Assembly (NCBI GenBank): GCA_963839535.1
Contig: CAWIVF010000006.1
Span: forward strand, 62,001-126,000
Length of the DNA: 64,000 nucleotides
Direction: 5' to 3'
Origin: RHKX01 sp963839535
GTDB lineage: Bacteria > Actinomycetota > Thermoleophilia > Solirubrobacterales > 70-9
The notes under the pieces were generated by a model that saw nothing but the letters and a program-made list of their open reading frames with translations, did no database searches and had not been told where the DNA came from. The position numbers and the translations under genes were made by a program. Within the stretch, counting starts at the first letter, position 1. Each line of letters begins with the position of its first letter. Positions 56,954-64,000 of the stretch are shown piece by piece.

Positions 56954-57817
56954 TTGAATTCGAACGACGCAACCAACGGGGAGATCGAGCAGGTCGGCGA
57001 CGCCTTCGGGGAGGTCGCGACCGCGATCGAGCAGACCCGCCAGATGAGCGAGTCGCTGGTCAGCGACATCGGCTCGATCGTGTCCGAGTCGCGCGCCGCT
57101 GCCGCGCGCGCCGCCGAGGCCGAGGCTCGCGCCGCCCAGGCCGAGGAGGCACGCGCCGCCGCCGAAGCCCGTGCCGAGGAGGCCGTCGAGCAGTACGAGA
57201 TCAAGCTCAGGGACGCCAAGGAGCTGCTGCGCCTGCAGGCGGAGGAGAAGGTGCGCGAGGCCATCGAGAAGCTCCGCGCCAAGGTCGAGGACCAGGTCGA
57301 GGAGGAGCTCGCCCCCAAGCGCCAGGCGCTCGAGGATCAGCGCGCCGAGCTCGAGTCCTCGATCGAGCAGCGGACGAAGGAGCTCGAGCAGCGGATCGCC
57401 GAGCGCGAGAACGCGGTCGACGAGAAGATCGCCGCGGCGCTCGAGCAGACCACGCGTGAGGTTGAGACCGAGCGCGAGGCGCGGGAGACCGCCGAGGCGC
57501 GGCTGGCCACCCTCGAAACCCAGCTCGAGCGGCTCGCCAACCGACTGGCCCGCGAGGCTGAGCAGACCGTGCGCCAGGAGGCTGAGGAGAAGCTCCGGAT
57601 CGAGGCCGAGCGCGCCGAGCAGCAGGTCGACGCCCTGGCCGAGCAGGAGCGCGAGCGCGTGACGCGCGAGATCGAGCAGGAGCTGCGGGAACGCGCTGAG
57701 GCAGAGAAGCGCCGCCTCAGGGAGGCGGCCGAGGAGCGCGCCGACGCCGAGCGCGAGCGGATCAAGACGGCCGCCGCTCAGGCCGGCGAGAAGGCCCGGG
57801 CCAAAGTCCTCAAATGA
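56954..57817 (+). CDS. Long coiled-coil protein
   Basis: 287 residues, nearly all heptad-patterned and rich in Glu, Ala and Arg (residues about 45-280), after a short N-terminal region EVATAIEQTRQMSESL. It has no membrane segment or signal. The start is TTG 56954 with a weak GAGTGGA upstream. It may be structural or a DNA/polar-growth scaffold; no family can be named. Its stop overlaps the start of the next gene (ATGA). Confidence 0.75.
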   Translation: MNSNDATNGEIEQVGDAFGEVATAIEQTRQMSESLVSDIGSIVSESRAAAARAAEAEARAAQAEEARAAAEARAEEAVEQYEIKLRDAKELLRLQAEEKVREAIEKLRAKVEDQVEEELAPKRQALEDQRAELESSIEQRTKELEQRIAERENAVDEKIAAALEQTTREVETEREARETAEARLATLETQLERLANRLAREAEQTVRQEAEEKLRIEAERAEQQVDALAEQERERVTREIEQELRERAEAEKRRLREAAEERADAERERIKTAAAQAGEKARAKVLK

Positions 57818-58971
57818 GTCGCCGGGCGAATGCGCCCCGCGGCATCCATGTCGCCCTCGCCGCCGCGGCGACCCTCGTCCTCCTGCCCGCGCCCGGCGCC
57901 TCCGCGCAGACGGAGTCCGGCCCCGACTGCCTCACGGTCGATCCGCCGCCGATCGACGCGCCGGCGCACCCGCTGCGGTTCGGAATCACCCCGCTCTTCG
58001 CGGGCAGCGCCGGAGCGTCCCAGCTCGAGCCGAAGCCGGAGCGGCCCGTCGCGGCCCGGCACGCGCTTCGCGACCTCCGTCCCCCGCGCAAGCAGCTCGT
58101 CCTTCGCCTCAACCGCATGTTCTGGTCCGACGGCGTGCCCGGCATCCGCCGGTACGCGGCGATCGTCGACCGCTACGCGAAGGCCGGCTTCGACAGCGAG
58201 CTGCAGGTGCGCTACCACCCGCCCGAGGGCGAGGAGGGCGACATGCGGGCCTGGAAGGAGTACGTCCGCCAGGCGGTCCGGATCCTCGGCAAGCGCCCGA
58301 GCGTGACCGCGCTGTCGATCACCAACGAGGCGAACTTCTCCGTCTCCCCGAACACCTCCGACGGCAGCTACGAGGGCGTCCGCAAGGCGATCGTCAAGGG
58401 CGTCCAGGCCGCCGACCGCAAGCTGCGCCGGATCGGCCGCAACGACATCGAGCTCGGGTTCTCCTTCGCCTGGCGCTGGCTCCCCTCCTCCGACCGCGCG
58501 TTCTGGGAGGAGATCGGGGAGCGGTCGACCCCCGGTTCCGGCGGGCGCTCGACTACGTCGGCCTGCAGATCTACCCGGGGCTGGTCTTCCCGCCGGTGAT
58601 CCGGCCCGGGCTGACGGCCGGGGACGAGATGATCGAGCCGCTGACGCTGATGCGCGACTGCTACATGCCGAAGGCCGGTCTCGGCGACGACGTCGACCTC
58701 TGGGTCAGCGAGAACGGCTACCCGACGAACCTCGGGCGCGACGAGGCCTCCCAGGCGGAGAACCTCCGATCGTCGCTCGAGGAAGTCCATGCGCTACTCC
58801 GGGACGCTCGGGGTCACCGACTACCGCTACTTCAACCTGCGCGACAACAACTCCGCGGGCCCCGACCTGTTCGATGCCGTCGGCCTGCTCCGCGACGACT
58901 ACAGCCGCAAGCCCGCCTTCGGCGTCTTCCGGCACGCGATCGCCGGATTCGGGGAGAAGCGCCTCCCATAG
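57814..58971 (+). CDS. Exported glycoside hydrolase-like TIM-barrel protein (two frameshifts)
   Basis: About 385 residues. A signal peptide (ALAAAATLVLLPAPGASA) is followed by a beta/alpha barrel with SITNEANF (candidate acid/base Glu in the NE motif) and WVSENGYPTN (candidate nucleophile Glu), the clan GH-A layout. A one-base loss in a C run near 58,530 and a +1 near 58,789 break the frame; the corrected frame ends GFGEKRLP. The substrate is unknown. It is coupled to the coiled-coil gene by ATGA. Confidence 0.72.
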
Positions 58972-58981
58972 AGTCCGGGGC

Positions 58982-59716
58982 ATGAGCTCGCCCTCCCTGA
59001 CGCTTCACGTCCTTCCCCCCTCCCACCCCTCCCGCGCGGCCGAGGCGGCGCTGCTGCTCAAGGGCCTCGACTTCGAGAAGGTCGACCTGATGCCCGGCCA
59101 GCACGTCGAGGCCATGCAGGAGATCTACGGGGAGGGCAACTCCACGGTTCCCGGGCTGGTCGTCGACGGCGAGCCGGTGCACGGCTCCAGCGCCATCTTC
59201 GCGCGGCTCGAGGAGATCGCTCCCGATCCGCCGCTCTTCCCGGCCGACATGGCCGACCGGGTGCGGGAGGCGGAGCGCTGGGGCAACGAGGAGCTTCAGC
59301 AGCTCGGCCGGGACCTCGGCTGGGGAGCCCTGCACTTCCGCCCGGAGGCGCTCGGCGGGATGGCCGGGGGCGGCCCCCTCGATCCGGCGGGAACCGACTA
59401 CGCGATCAAGTACGTGCGCGCCTCCTGGAAGTACCACGGCCTCACCGCCGTGAAGATCGCGACCGACCTCGAGGAGCTGCCGGCGAAGCTCGACCACGTC
59501 GACGCGCTCGTCGCCGACGGCGTCATCGGCGGCGAGACCCCGAACGCCGCCGACTTCCAGATCGCCTCCACCCTGCGGGTCTTCCTCACGATCGGCGATC
59601 TCGACGAGCTGATGGCGGACCGCCCGGCGCGGGAGATCGCGCTGCGCTGGTTCCCGGACTACCCCGGCGCGATCCCAGCCGGCGCGTTTCCGGCCGGCTG
59701 GGTCCCCGCGCGCTGA
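58982..59716 (+). CDS. Glutathione S-transferase family protein
   Basis: 244 residues. A thioredoxin-fold N-terminus (LTLHVLPPSHPSRAAEAALLLKG, GNSTVPGLVVDGEPVHGSSAIF with the cis-Pro VPGL and the SSAI gamma-glutamyl site) precedes an all-helical C-terminal domain. No catalytic Ser, Tyr or Cys is obvious at the N-terminus beyond serine 14. Actinobacteria generally lack glutathione, so another thiol or a non-catalytic role is possible. The frame is intact. Confidence 0.8.
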   Translation: MSSPSLTLHVLPPSHPSRAAEAALLLKGLDFEKVDLMPGQHVEAMQEIYGEGNSTVPGLVVDGEPVHGSSAIFARLEEIAPDPPLFPADMADRVREAERWGNEELQQLGRDLGWGALHFRPEALGGMAGGGPLDPAGTDYAIKYVRASWKYHGLTAVKIATDLEELPAKLDHVDALVADGVIGGETPNAADFQIASTLRVFLTIGDLDELMADRPAREIALRWFPDYPGAIPAGAFPAGWVPAR

Positions 59717-59732
59717 GGGAGAGGGCGCAGGC

Positions 59733-60171
59733 TCAGTCCTGCGGCAGGCACTCCTCGAGCACCGCCCGGTAGTCGGGCGAGGCGCTCGGGCTCAGCAGCG
59801 CCACTGCGTTGCCGCTCTCGACGAAGAGGTTGTCGACGTCGACTCCGGCGCCGTAGTCCATCTTGCGCTCGTTCGCCTTGATCGCCTCGAGATCGGCGGA
59901 GTCGTCGGCCACCCAGAGCAGGGCTGACCCGGACTTGCCCTCGACGGCCGCGTCCGGCGGCTCCTTCGAGAAGCTGGACTCGATCTTCCTGACGTTCTCG
60001 CCGGCGTCCTCGAAGCAGGCCGTCAGCCCGCTCAGGGTGAGCGGCTCCGCTGCGGCCGTGTCCCCACCCATTGTCATCGCCGCCGCAGCCGGCGATCGAA
60101 GCGACCACGGCAAGCACCAGGATCAGCAGGCCCGCGATCCGCCGGGGGCTGCGCTGCTCATCTGCGTTCAT
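59733..60171 (-). CDS. Small lipoprotein (frameshifted)
   Basis: About 145 residues after correction. The N-terminus has a lipobox (LLILVLAVVASIAGC) followed by GGDD; a +1 shift near 60,070 leads to the frame with LTLSGLTACFEDAGENVRKIE and ALLWVADDSADLEAIKANE, ending EECLPQD. Two further cysteines could form a disulfide. No family is recognised. It is convergent with the GST gene. Confidence 0.65.
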
Positions 60172-60246
60172 GTCTTGTCTCCCTCATCGGGCGGACGGCG
60201 ATGCCGACCCGCCTGTTTCTGTATCTGAGGGGAGCCTCGCGCGGGA

Positions 60247-60272
60247 GGACGGCCCCCACATCGGGGCCGTCC
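60247..60272. repeat. 10-bp perfect stem-loop in a divergent intergenic gap
   Basis: GGACGGCCCC pairs with GGGGCCGTCC around the loop CACATC. It lies between the divergent lipoprotein and metalloprotease genes, so it cannot terminate either of them; it may be an operator, or the terminator of a small RNA. Confidence 0.5.
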
Positions 60273-60439
60273 CCAAACTCGACCCCCAAACGTTCCAGCC
60301 GCACTCCGCTCACCCGAAGAACAGATCTCTTTGCATGGAAAGCAGGTCTTCCGAGATCGCCCAACCCCAGCCGCGCGGCGCCGTCGTTTGAACGGTGCCT
60401 ATCGATGGGCTTCGCGCAAGCATCGTGGTAGTTTGCCCC

Positions 60440-61447
60440 GTGGGCTTTCAGGGCAGCTTCGTCAAGTTCGCGTTTGTCTGGTTCCTTGGATTGGGGCTCG
60501 TGCTGCTGATTCTCGCCGCCCCGAGCAGGGTCGCCGCGGGTGATCACGACGGGCAGACGGGTACTCAACCCCACAAGATTGATGCAGGCGTCGAGTCCCT
60601 TCGCTCAGGTGGTCGGGCGGACGAGGTTGCTCCGTTCTTCGAGTTCTGGAAGGGTCAGAAGTGGAAGAGCCGCAAGCTCAAGTACTTCTACCGGGGCAAG
60701 GAGTACAAGCAGGAGGTCAAAGACGCTGCCGCCGCCTGGAATGCGAGTGGTGTGAAGGCAAAATGGATAGCGGTCGCGAGAAAGCGGGCCGACATCCTGA
60801 TCAAGGCGGACCCCAATCTGCCCGGCATCTACAGCGGGTCGACTAAGACCAACGGAAGGCGAGCGACGATCCGTCTCAGCCCAGGCATGACCGGGGAAAA
60901 CCCGAAGGATTCAGGCACTCTGACGGCGCAGACGGTCGCAGCCCATGAGATGGGCCACGTGCTGGGGCTTTGGCACGAAGACAATGTCTGCGCGGCCATG
61001 AACTCCTCTCCATTCAGGAAGTGCAGGGGTCCGGAAGAGGACTGGCAGTACAGGTGCCGTTTCCTGCACGAGGACGACGTGCGTGGCGCCATCCGGCTCT
61101 TCGGCGGCAAGCCGGAGCCGCTGGGCCCCTCGTTCTGCGACCTGGAACCTGCGCCGGCCGGAGTCATCAACCTCACCGCCACCTACGTAGAGTCGAAGGA
61201 TGATGTCCTTATTGAGTGGGACCTGCCGGATCAGAATCCGCCCAGGGATGTCACGATCTACGCTGGCCCGGATCCCGGCGTTTGTCCGACGGAGGACACG
61301 GGCTACACGCAGTCAATCGAATACCTCAACGGGGATGCCGCCGTTCATTACCTCCCCTATCACGATGTGAATTGCTACCTGGCGACCAGCGAAAGTAGCT
61401 ACGGTCGACGGGGGCCGGATGCCTATGTCCAGGTCACGGTGCCCTAA
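60440..61447 (+). CDS. Exported matrixin-like zinc metalloprotease 1
   Basis: About 335 residues. A signal peptide (FVWFLGLGLVLLILAAPSRVAA) is followed by a matrixin-type domain (KLKYFYRG, AAAAWNASGVKAKW) with the metzincin zinc site HEMGHVLGLWH. A conserved four-cysteine block follows (NVCAAMNSSPFRKC, WQYRCRFL), then a C-terminal fibronectin-like region (DDVLIEWDLPDQNPP). GTG 60440 puts the signal peptide at the N-terminus; GTG 60395 is an in-frame alternative. Its DNA is clearly less GC-rich than the genes before it. It is a paralogue of the gene at the window end. Confidence 0.83.
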   Translation: MGFQGSFVKFAFVWFLGLGLVLLILAAPSRVAAGDHDGQTGTQPHKIDAGVESLRSGGRADEVAPFFEFWKGQKWKSRKLKYFYRGKEYKQEVKDAAAAWNASGVKAKWIAVARKRADILIKADPNLPGIYSGSTKTNGRRATIRLSPGMTGENPKDSGTLTAQTVAAHEMGHVLGLWHEDNVCAAMNSSPFRKCRGPEEDWQYRCRFLHEDDVRGAIRLFGGKPEPLGPSFCDLEPAPAGVINLTATYVESKDDVLIEWDLPDQNPPRDVTIYAGPDPGVCPTEDTGYTQSIEYLNGDAAVHYLPYHDVNCYLATSESSYGRRGPDAYVQVTVP

Positions 61448-61589
61448 CGCACCCTAGACCGCTTTCTGCGTTTCCTTCTGCCTCTTCGAAGCAGGTGGAC
61501 ATAAGCGCCGGCACCCTCGCGCAGACCCCGCGCCATGAAACGAAAACGGCTGGCCACGGCAACAGTTCGCGGCCGCCTGGGCCGAAACG

Positions 61590-63005
61590 TTACCTGCGGC
61601 GCTTCACTTTGAATTTGAACTTGGAGGGGGTTCGGTCGAACTGTCCGTCTGCTGCCGCCGCGGCTACGTAAAACTTGTGCTTACCGCGCTTGAGCTTCTT
61701 CGTCTTGATGGTGTAAGGAGATTCGCAAATCTTGTGAGGACTCTTGTCGATCTGGCAGTCAAACCTGGCATCGGGATGAGTGGCGGAAAATCGGACCTTG
61801 AGCTTCTTGCCTTGTCTGACCGATCGCTTGCCCTCGACCACGCTCGTTTCGAGGTATTTCGGGAGCGGCAGAATGTCAACGACACCCTTGTTGCCATTTG
61901 CCGTCGGCGCGCCGATGATGATCGTCTCGCCATCGCGAAGGACGTCTTCGATCTCGTGATCTTCGGGCGCGCTCGCAGTGGGCGTCCCATTTGGTAGGCC
62001 GGGAGCTGAAAAGGCTCCCGCCCGAGGAAGGGCCCAAACCTCGTCACGACCCGCTATCAAGACCAACTCGTTGTCAACCGAGATCTGGCCGGTGTAGCCG
62101 ACGCGTCCTGTTTCCCCGCGAACTGCCGGCCCGCTCCGGGCGAAGCTGTGGGTCACATTGTTGCCACCCGTTGCAGAGGTCGCAAAGATCGTGACGCCGT
62201 TGATCGCGACCCTCGCACCAATGGCGAATGGATTTCCACTTGGCGAGATCAACTGTGCGGTCTCGGTTCGGTCCGCGGGACCGGTTGTCGCGAAGGTGTA
62301 GACGGCGCCCTCGTCAAGTCGCGTGTTATCTCCGAAGTTCTCGCCCGGTGCCCCGGCGACGATCGTGTCGCCATCGATCGCCACACTCTGACCAAGGCCG
62401 TTGTCTCGCCCACTCGATGTGGTCAAGCGGCCCGTCTCCGGGCGGTTGGGGGAGCCGGTCCGAGAGAACGTGTAGACGATCGGGGTATCTCCGCTTCCCA
62501 CCACGATCGTGTTCCCGTCGATCGCGACTTCCCCCCAGAGTCCGACGTCACCTATCGGATCGAGCTTCGCCGTCTCGACGCGCGCGGCAGCGCCAGTCGT
62601 GGAGAACGTGTAAGCAGCGTTCAGGCTCGAGGCAACGATCGTGTCACCGTCGATGGCAAGACCGAATTCACCCAAGAGATCGGAATGATCAGAGGTGGTC
62701 AGTTTTGCCGACAGGCTCCAGCCTCCGGCACTCCGGGTATAGACAAACAGGGCACCTTCGGGATCCATGAATGCACCAGGGGCCGCGACCACCAGAGTGT
62801 TGCCGTCCCTCGCGATTGATTGACCAAATTCGCCGGGGGATCCTGGGGGGGGTGACAGCGTCACCACGGAGCCGGCCGCGGAGACGGGAGCCACGAGACA
62901 AGTCGAAGCAAGGACGATTAGCACCAGGCGTCTCGCGCCATGCGCGCGATGATGGCGAGCGGATGCACGTCCGCGATTGCTCCGCCCTAGCCCCTGCGGT
63001 TCCAT
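61590..63005 (-). CDS. Exported FG-GAP-like beta-propeller protein with C-terminal Ig-like domain
   Basis: 471 residues, intact. A signal peptide (LVLIVLASTCLVAPVSA) precedes about seven repeats of the form FGQSIARDGNTLVVAAPG, VAIDGDTIVAGAPGENFGDN and GALFVYTR, the integrin-like FG-GAP pattern. The last 90 residues form an Ig-like domain with a cysteine pair (FDCQIDKSPHKIC) and a basic end. It lies between two metalloprotease paralogues and shares their lower GC. Confidence 0.8.
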   Translation of the reverse strand: MEPQGLGRSNRGRASARHHRAHGARRLVLIVLASTCLVAPVSAAGSVVTLSPPPGSPGEFGQSIARDGNTLVVAAPGAFMDPEGALFVYTRSAGGWSLSAKLTTSDHSDLLGEFGLAIDGDTIVASSLNAAYTFSTTGAAARVETAKLDPIGDVGLWGEVAIDGNTIVVGSGDTPIVYTFSRTGSPNRPETGRLTTSSGRDNGLGQSVAIDGDTIVAGAPGENFGDNTRLDEGAVYTFATTGPADRTETAQLISPSGNPFAIGARVAINGVTIFATSATGGNNVTHSFARSGPAVRGETGRVGYTGQISVDNELVLIAGRDEVWALPRAGAFSAPGLPNGTPTASAPEDHEIEDVLRDGETIIIGAPTANGNKGVVDILPLPKYLETSVVEGKRSVRQGKKLKVRFSATHPDARFDCQIDKSPHKICESPYTIKTKKLKRGKHKFYVAAAAADGQFDRTPSKFKFKVKRRR

Positions 63006-63190
63006 CTGCCTCCAGCTACTCCCCGTTGCTCGACGGCTCCGAGTCTAACGGAATTGGCCAAGAAGACTGAAGATGGTTTCGGTATTCGACACGGAGACCT
63101 TCGACACAGGAACGTCAGACGTGGAGGCCCGCTACGGACGAGAAATGCGGTCATAGCCCCAGCCACGTGGTCACCGGGATCGCCGCTTGA

Positions 63191-64000
63191 CTAAGGAATA
63201 CGCACGACGACTTTCACTGGTGCAGAGGGCCGCTCGTACTTGCGGCTGAGCACAACAGCGACCAGGCAGTAGTCCCCGGGCCAGGTTCCTGTAGACGGCT
63301 TGGCTCGTCCGTTTGCGACGTTCACGTACTCGGTATACGGGTCTCCCTTGCCATAAGCGGGACAAGGACCGTCTGGGCCTCCGCTCAGGATGGCAAGTGT
63401 TCTCAAGTCGGAGTCTTGCGGCGGCTTCCAGGTCAGCACGATGTTCTGCTGGTCCGGGTCCCAGGTGCCGGCGAACTCCTCAAGCGGGCGCGGAGCCGGT
63501 TCGAACGCGCAGAACTTCGGCGCGAGCTGCTTGCGCTTGCCCCCGTAGACCTTGATGGCGCCAGCGATGTCGTCAGCCTCGAGAATGCGGCATCGGTAGA
63601 GCCAATCGTCGGATGGAGGCTTGCACGACGCATGGACGAAGGCCTGCATCGCAGCGCACTTGCGGCTGTGGTCGAGCCCCATTATGTGCCCCATCTCGTG
63701 CGCGACGAGCGCGGTCGCTTTCACGTTCGCTTCCTGCGGAGAATGGGCACCGGTGAGCAGCCCGGGGGCTAGCTTGATCGTCCCGTTTCGCCCGTCCGAT
63801 ATCGCCTCACCATCGCCCCGTACGTTCCGCGTAACCACGAAATCAAGCTTTGCATCGCGTCGGGATGCGGGCTTCCACCGAAACTTCACCCCGCTTGTGT
63901 TCCAGGCTTCGACCGCCTGCCTGATCTGCTTCCGATACTTCTTCGCATCTCCGGCGAAGTAGCGCACAGTCCGACTCTTCCACGCCCGATCTTTGGGTAG
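63191..64000 (-). CDS. Matrixin-like zinc metalloprotease 2, N-terminus outside the window
   Basis: The frame is open to the right edge. About 270 residues are present: WKSRTVRYFAG matching paralogue 1, AVEAWNTSGVKFRW, the zinc site HEMGHIMGLDH, the four-cysteine block (RKCAAMQAFVHASC, WLYRCRIL) and a fibronectin-like C-terminus (NIVLTWKPPQDSD). A signal peptide must lie beyond the window. It is intact and of lower GC than most of the right half. Confidence 0.83.
   Translation of the reverse strand, partial: LPKDRAWKSRTVRYFAGDAKKYRKQIRQAVEAWNTSGVKFRWKPASRRDAKLDFVVTRNVRGDGEAISDGRNGTIKLAPGLLTGAHSPQEANVKATALVAHEMGHIMGLDHSRKCAAMQAFVHASCKPPSDDWLYRCRILEADDIAGAIKVYGGKRKQLAPKFCAFEPAPRPLEEFAGTWDPDQQNIVLTWKPPQDSDLRTLAILSGGPDGPCPAYGKGDPYTEYVNVANGRAKPSTGTWPGDYCLVAVVLSRKYERPSAPVKVVVRIP

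Overview
The window reads as two unrelated high-GC genomes joined near base 32,060. Bases 1 to about 32,060 look alphaproteobacterial (Hyphomicrobiales/Rhizobiales-like): an xseB-ispA-dxs cluster, a DUF2585/UPF0314 protein, and ferric/sugar-phosphate-type ABC transporters. Bases from about 32,060 to 64,000 look like Solirubrobacterales (Actinomycetota, Thermoleophilia): GTP-type PEP carboxykinase, an Rv2578c-type radical SAM protein, methylsuccinyl-CoA dehydrogenase / MaoC / CoA-ester lyase genes in the style of the Streptomyces ethylmalonyl-CoA cluster, and exported beta-helix and propeller proteins with Ig-like tails. At the seam an exported FG-GAP protein runs in frame into the middle of a SulP transporter, which points to an assembly chimera rather than one chromosome. 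No rRNA, tRNA or CRISPR array was seen.

Left half. At 1-12.6 kb lie the end of an NMT1/THI5-like binding protein, an agmatinase-family enzyme, DinB, DUF2585 (with an in-frame TAG), an HDAC-family deacetylase, xseB-ispA-dxs, a DHFR-like protein, a Gre-type factor, a DUF3649-PepSY-DUF3325 membrane operon, a 670-bp intergenic region full of inverted repeats, an AbrB-family membrane protein and an ABM-domain protein. At 12.6-29.1 kb lies the most interesting block. A LacI regulator (17.2-18.2 kb) sits between a divergent three-gene AfuABC-like importer and a convergent ten-gene operon made of a second ABC importer with two paralogous binding proteins followed by six phosphatases from four folds (three inositol-monophosphatase-family, one HAD, one dual-specificity/PTP-like, one calcineurin-like). 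None of the six has a signal peptide, so the layout suggests uptake of intact phosphorylated compounds and their dephosphorylation in the cytoplasm. A PPK2 polyphosphate kinase and a truncated SulP transporter close this half.

Right half. An operon on the minus strand (37.5 to 33.1 kb) carries acyl-CoA dehydrogenase, an SCP2-like protein, MaoC, two poorly known proteins and an M42 peptidase. A divergent CoA-ester lyase, a CBS-domain pyrophosphatase with a 90-bp internal duplication, pckG, and sucC-sucD-ferredoxin follow. The metabolic genes fit assimilation of C2/C3 acyl-CoA units to C4 acids and PEP. From 46.5 to 64 kb come exported beta-helix, propeller and metalloprotease proteins mixed with an EAL-DICT protein, an acyl-CoA synthetase, an MFS transporter, a coiled-coil protein, a glycoside hydrolase-like protein and a GST. 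A palindromic element of about 55-70 bp occurs four times in intergenic DNA of this half.

Many genes between 12.8 and 60 kb are split by single-base indels. In the left half I count 17, all +1 and all in minus-strand genes, and best explained as sequencing error. Frameshifted genes are therefore given as single CDS spans, with the shift stated.
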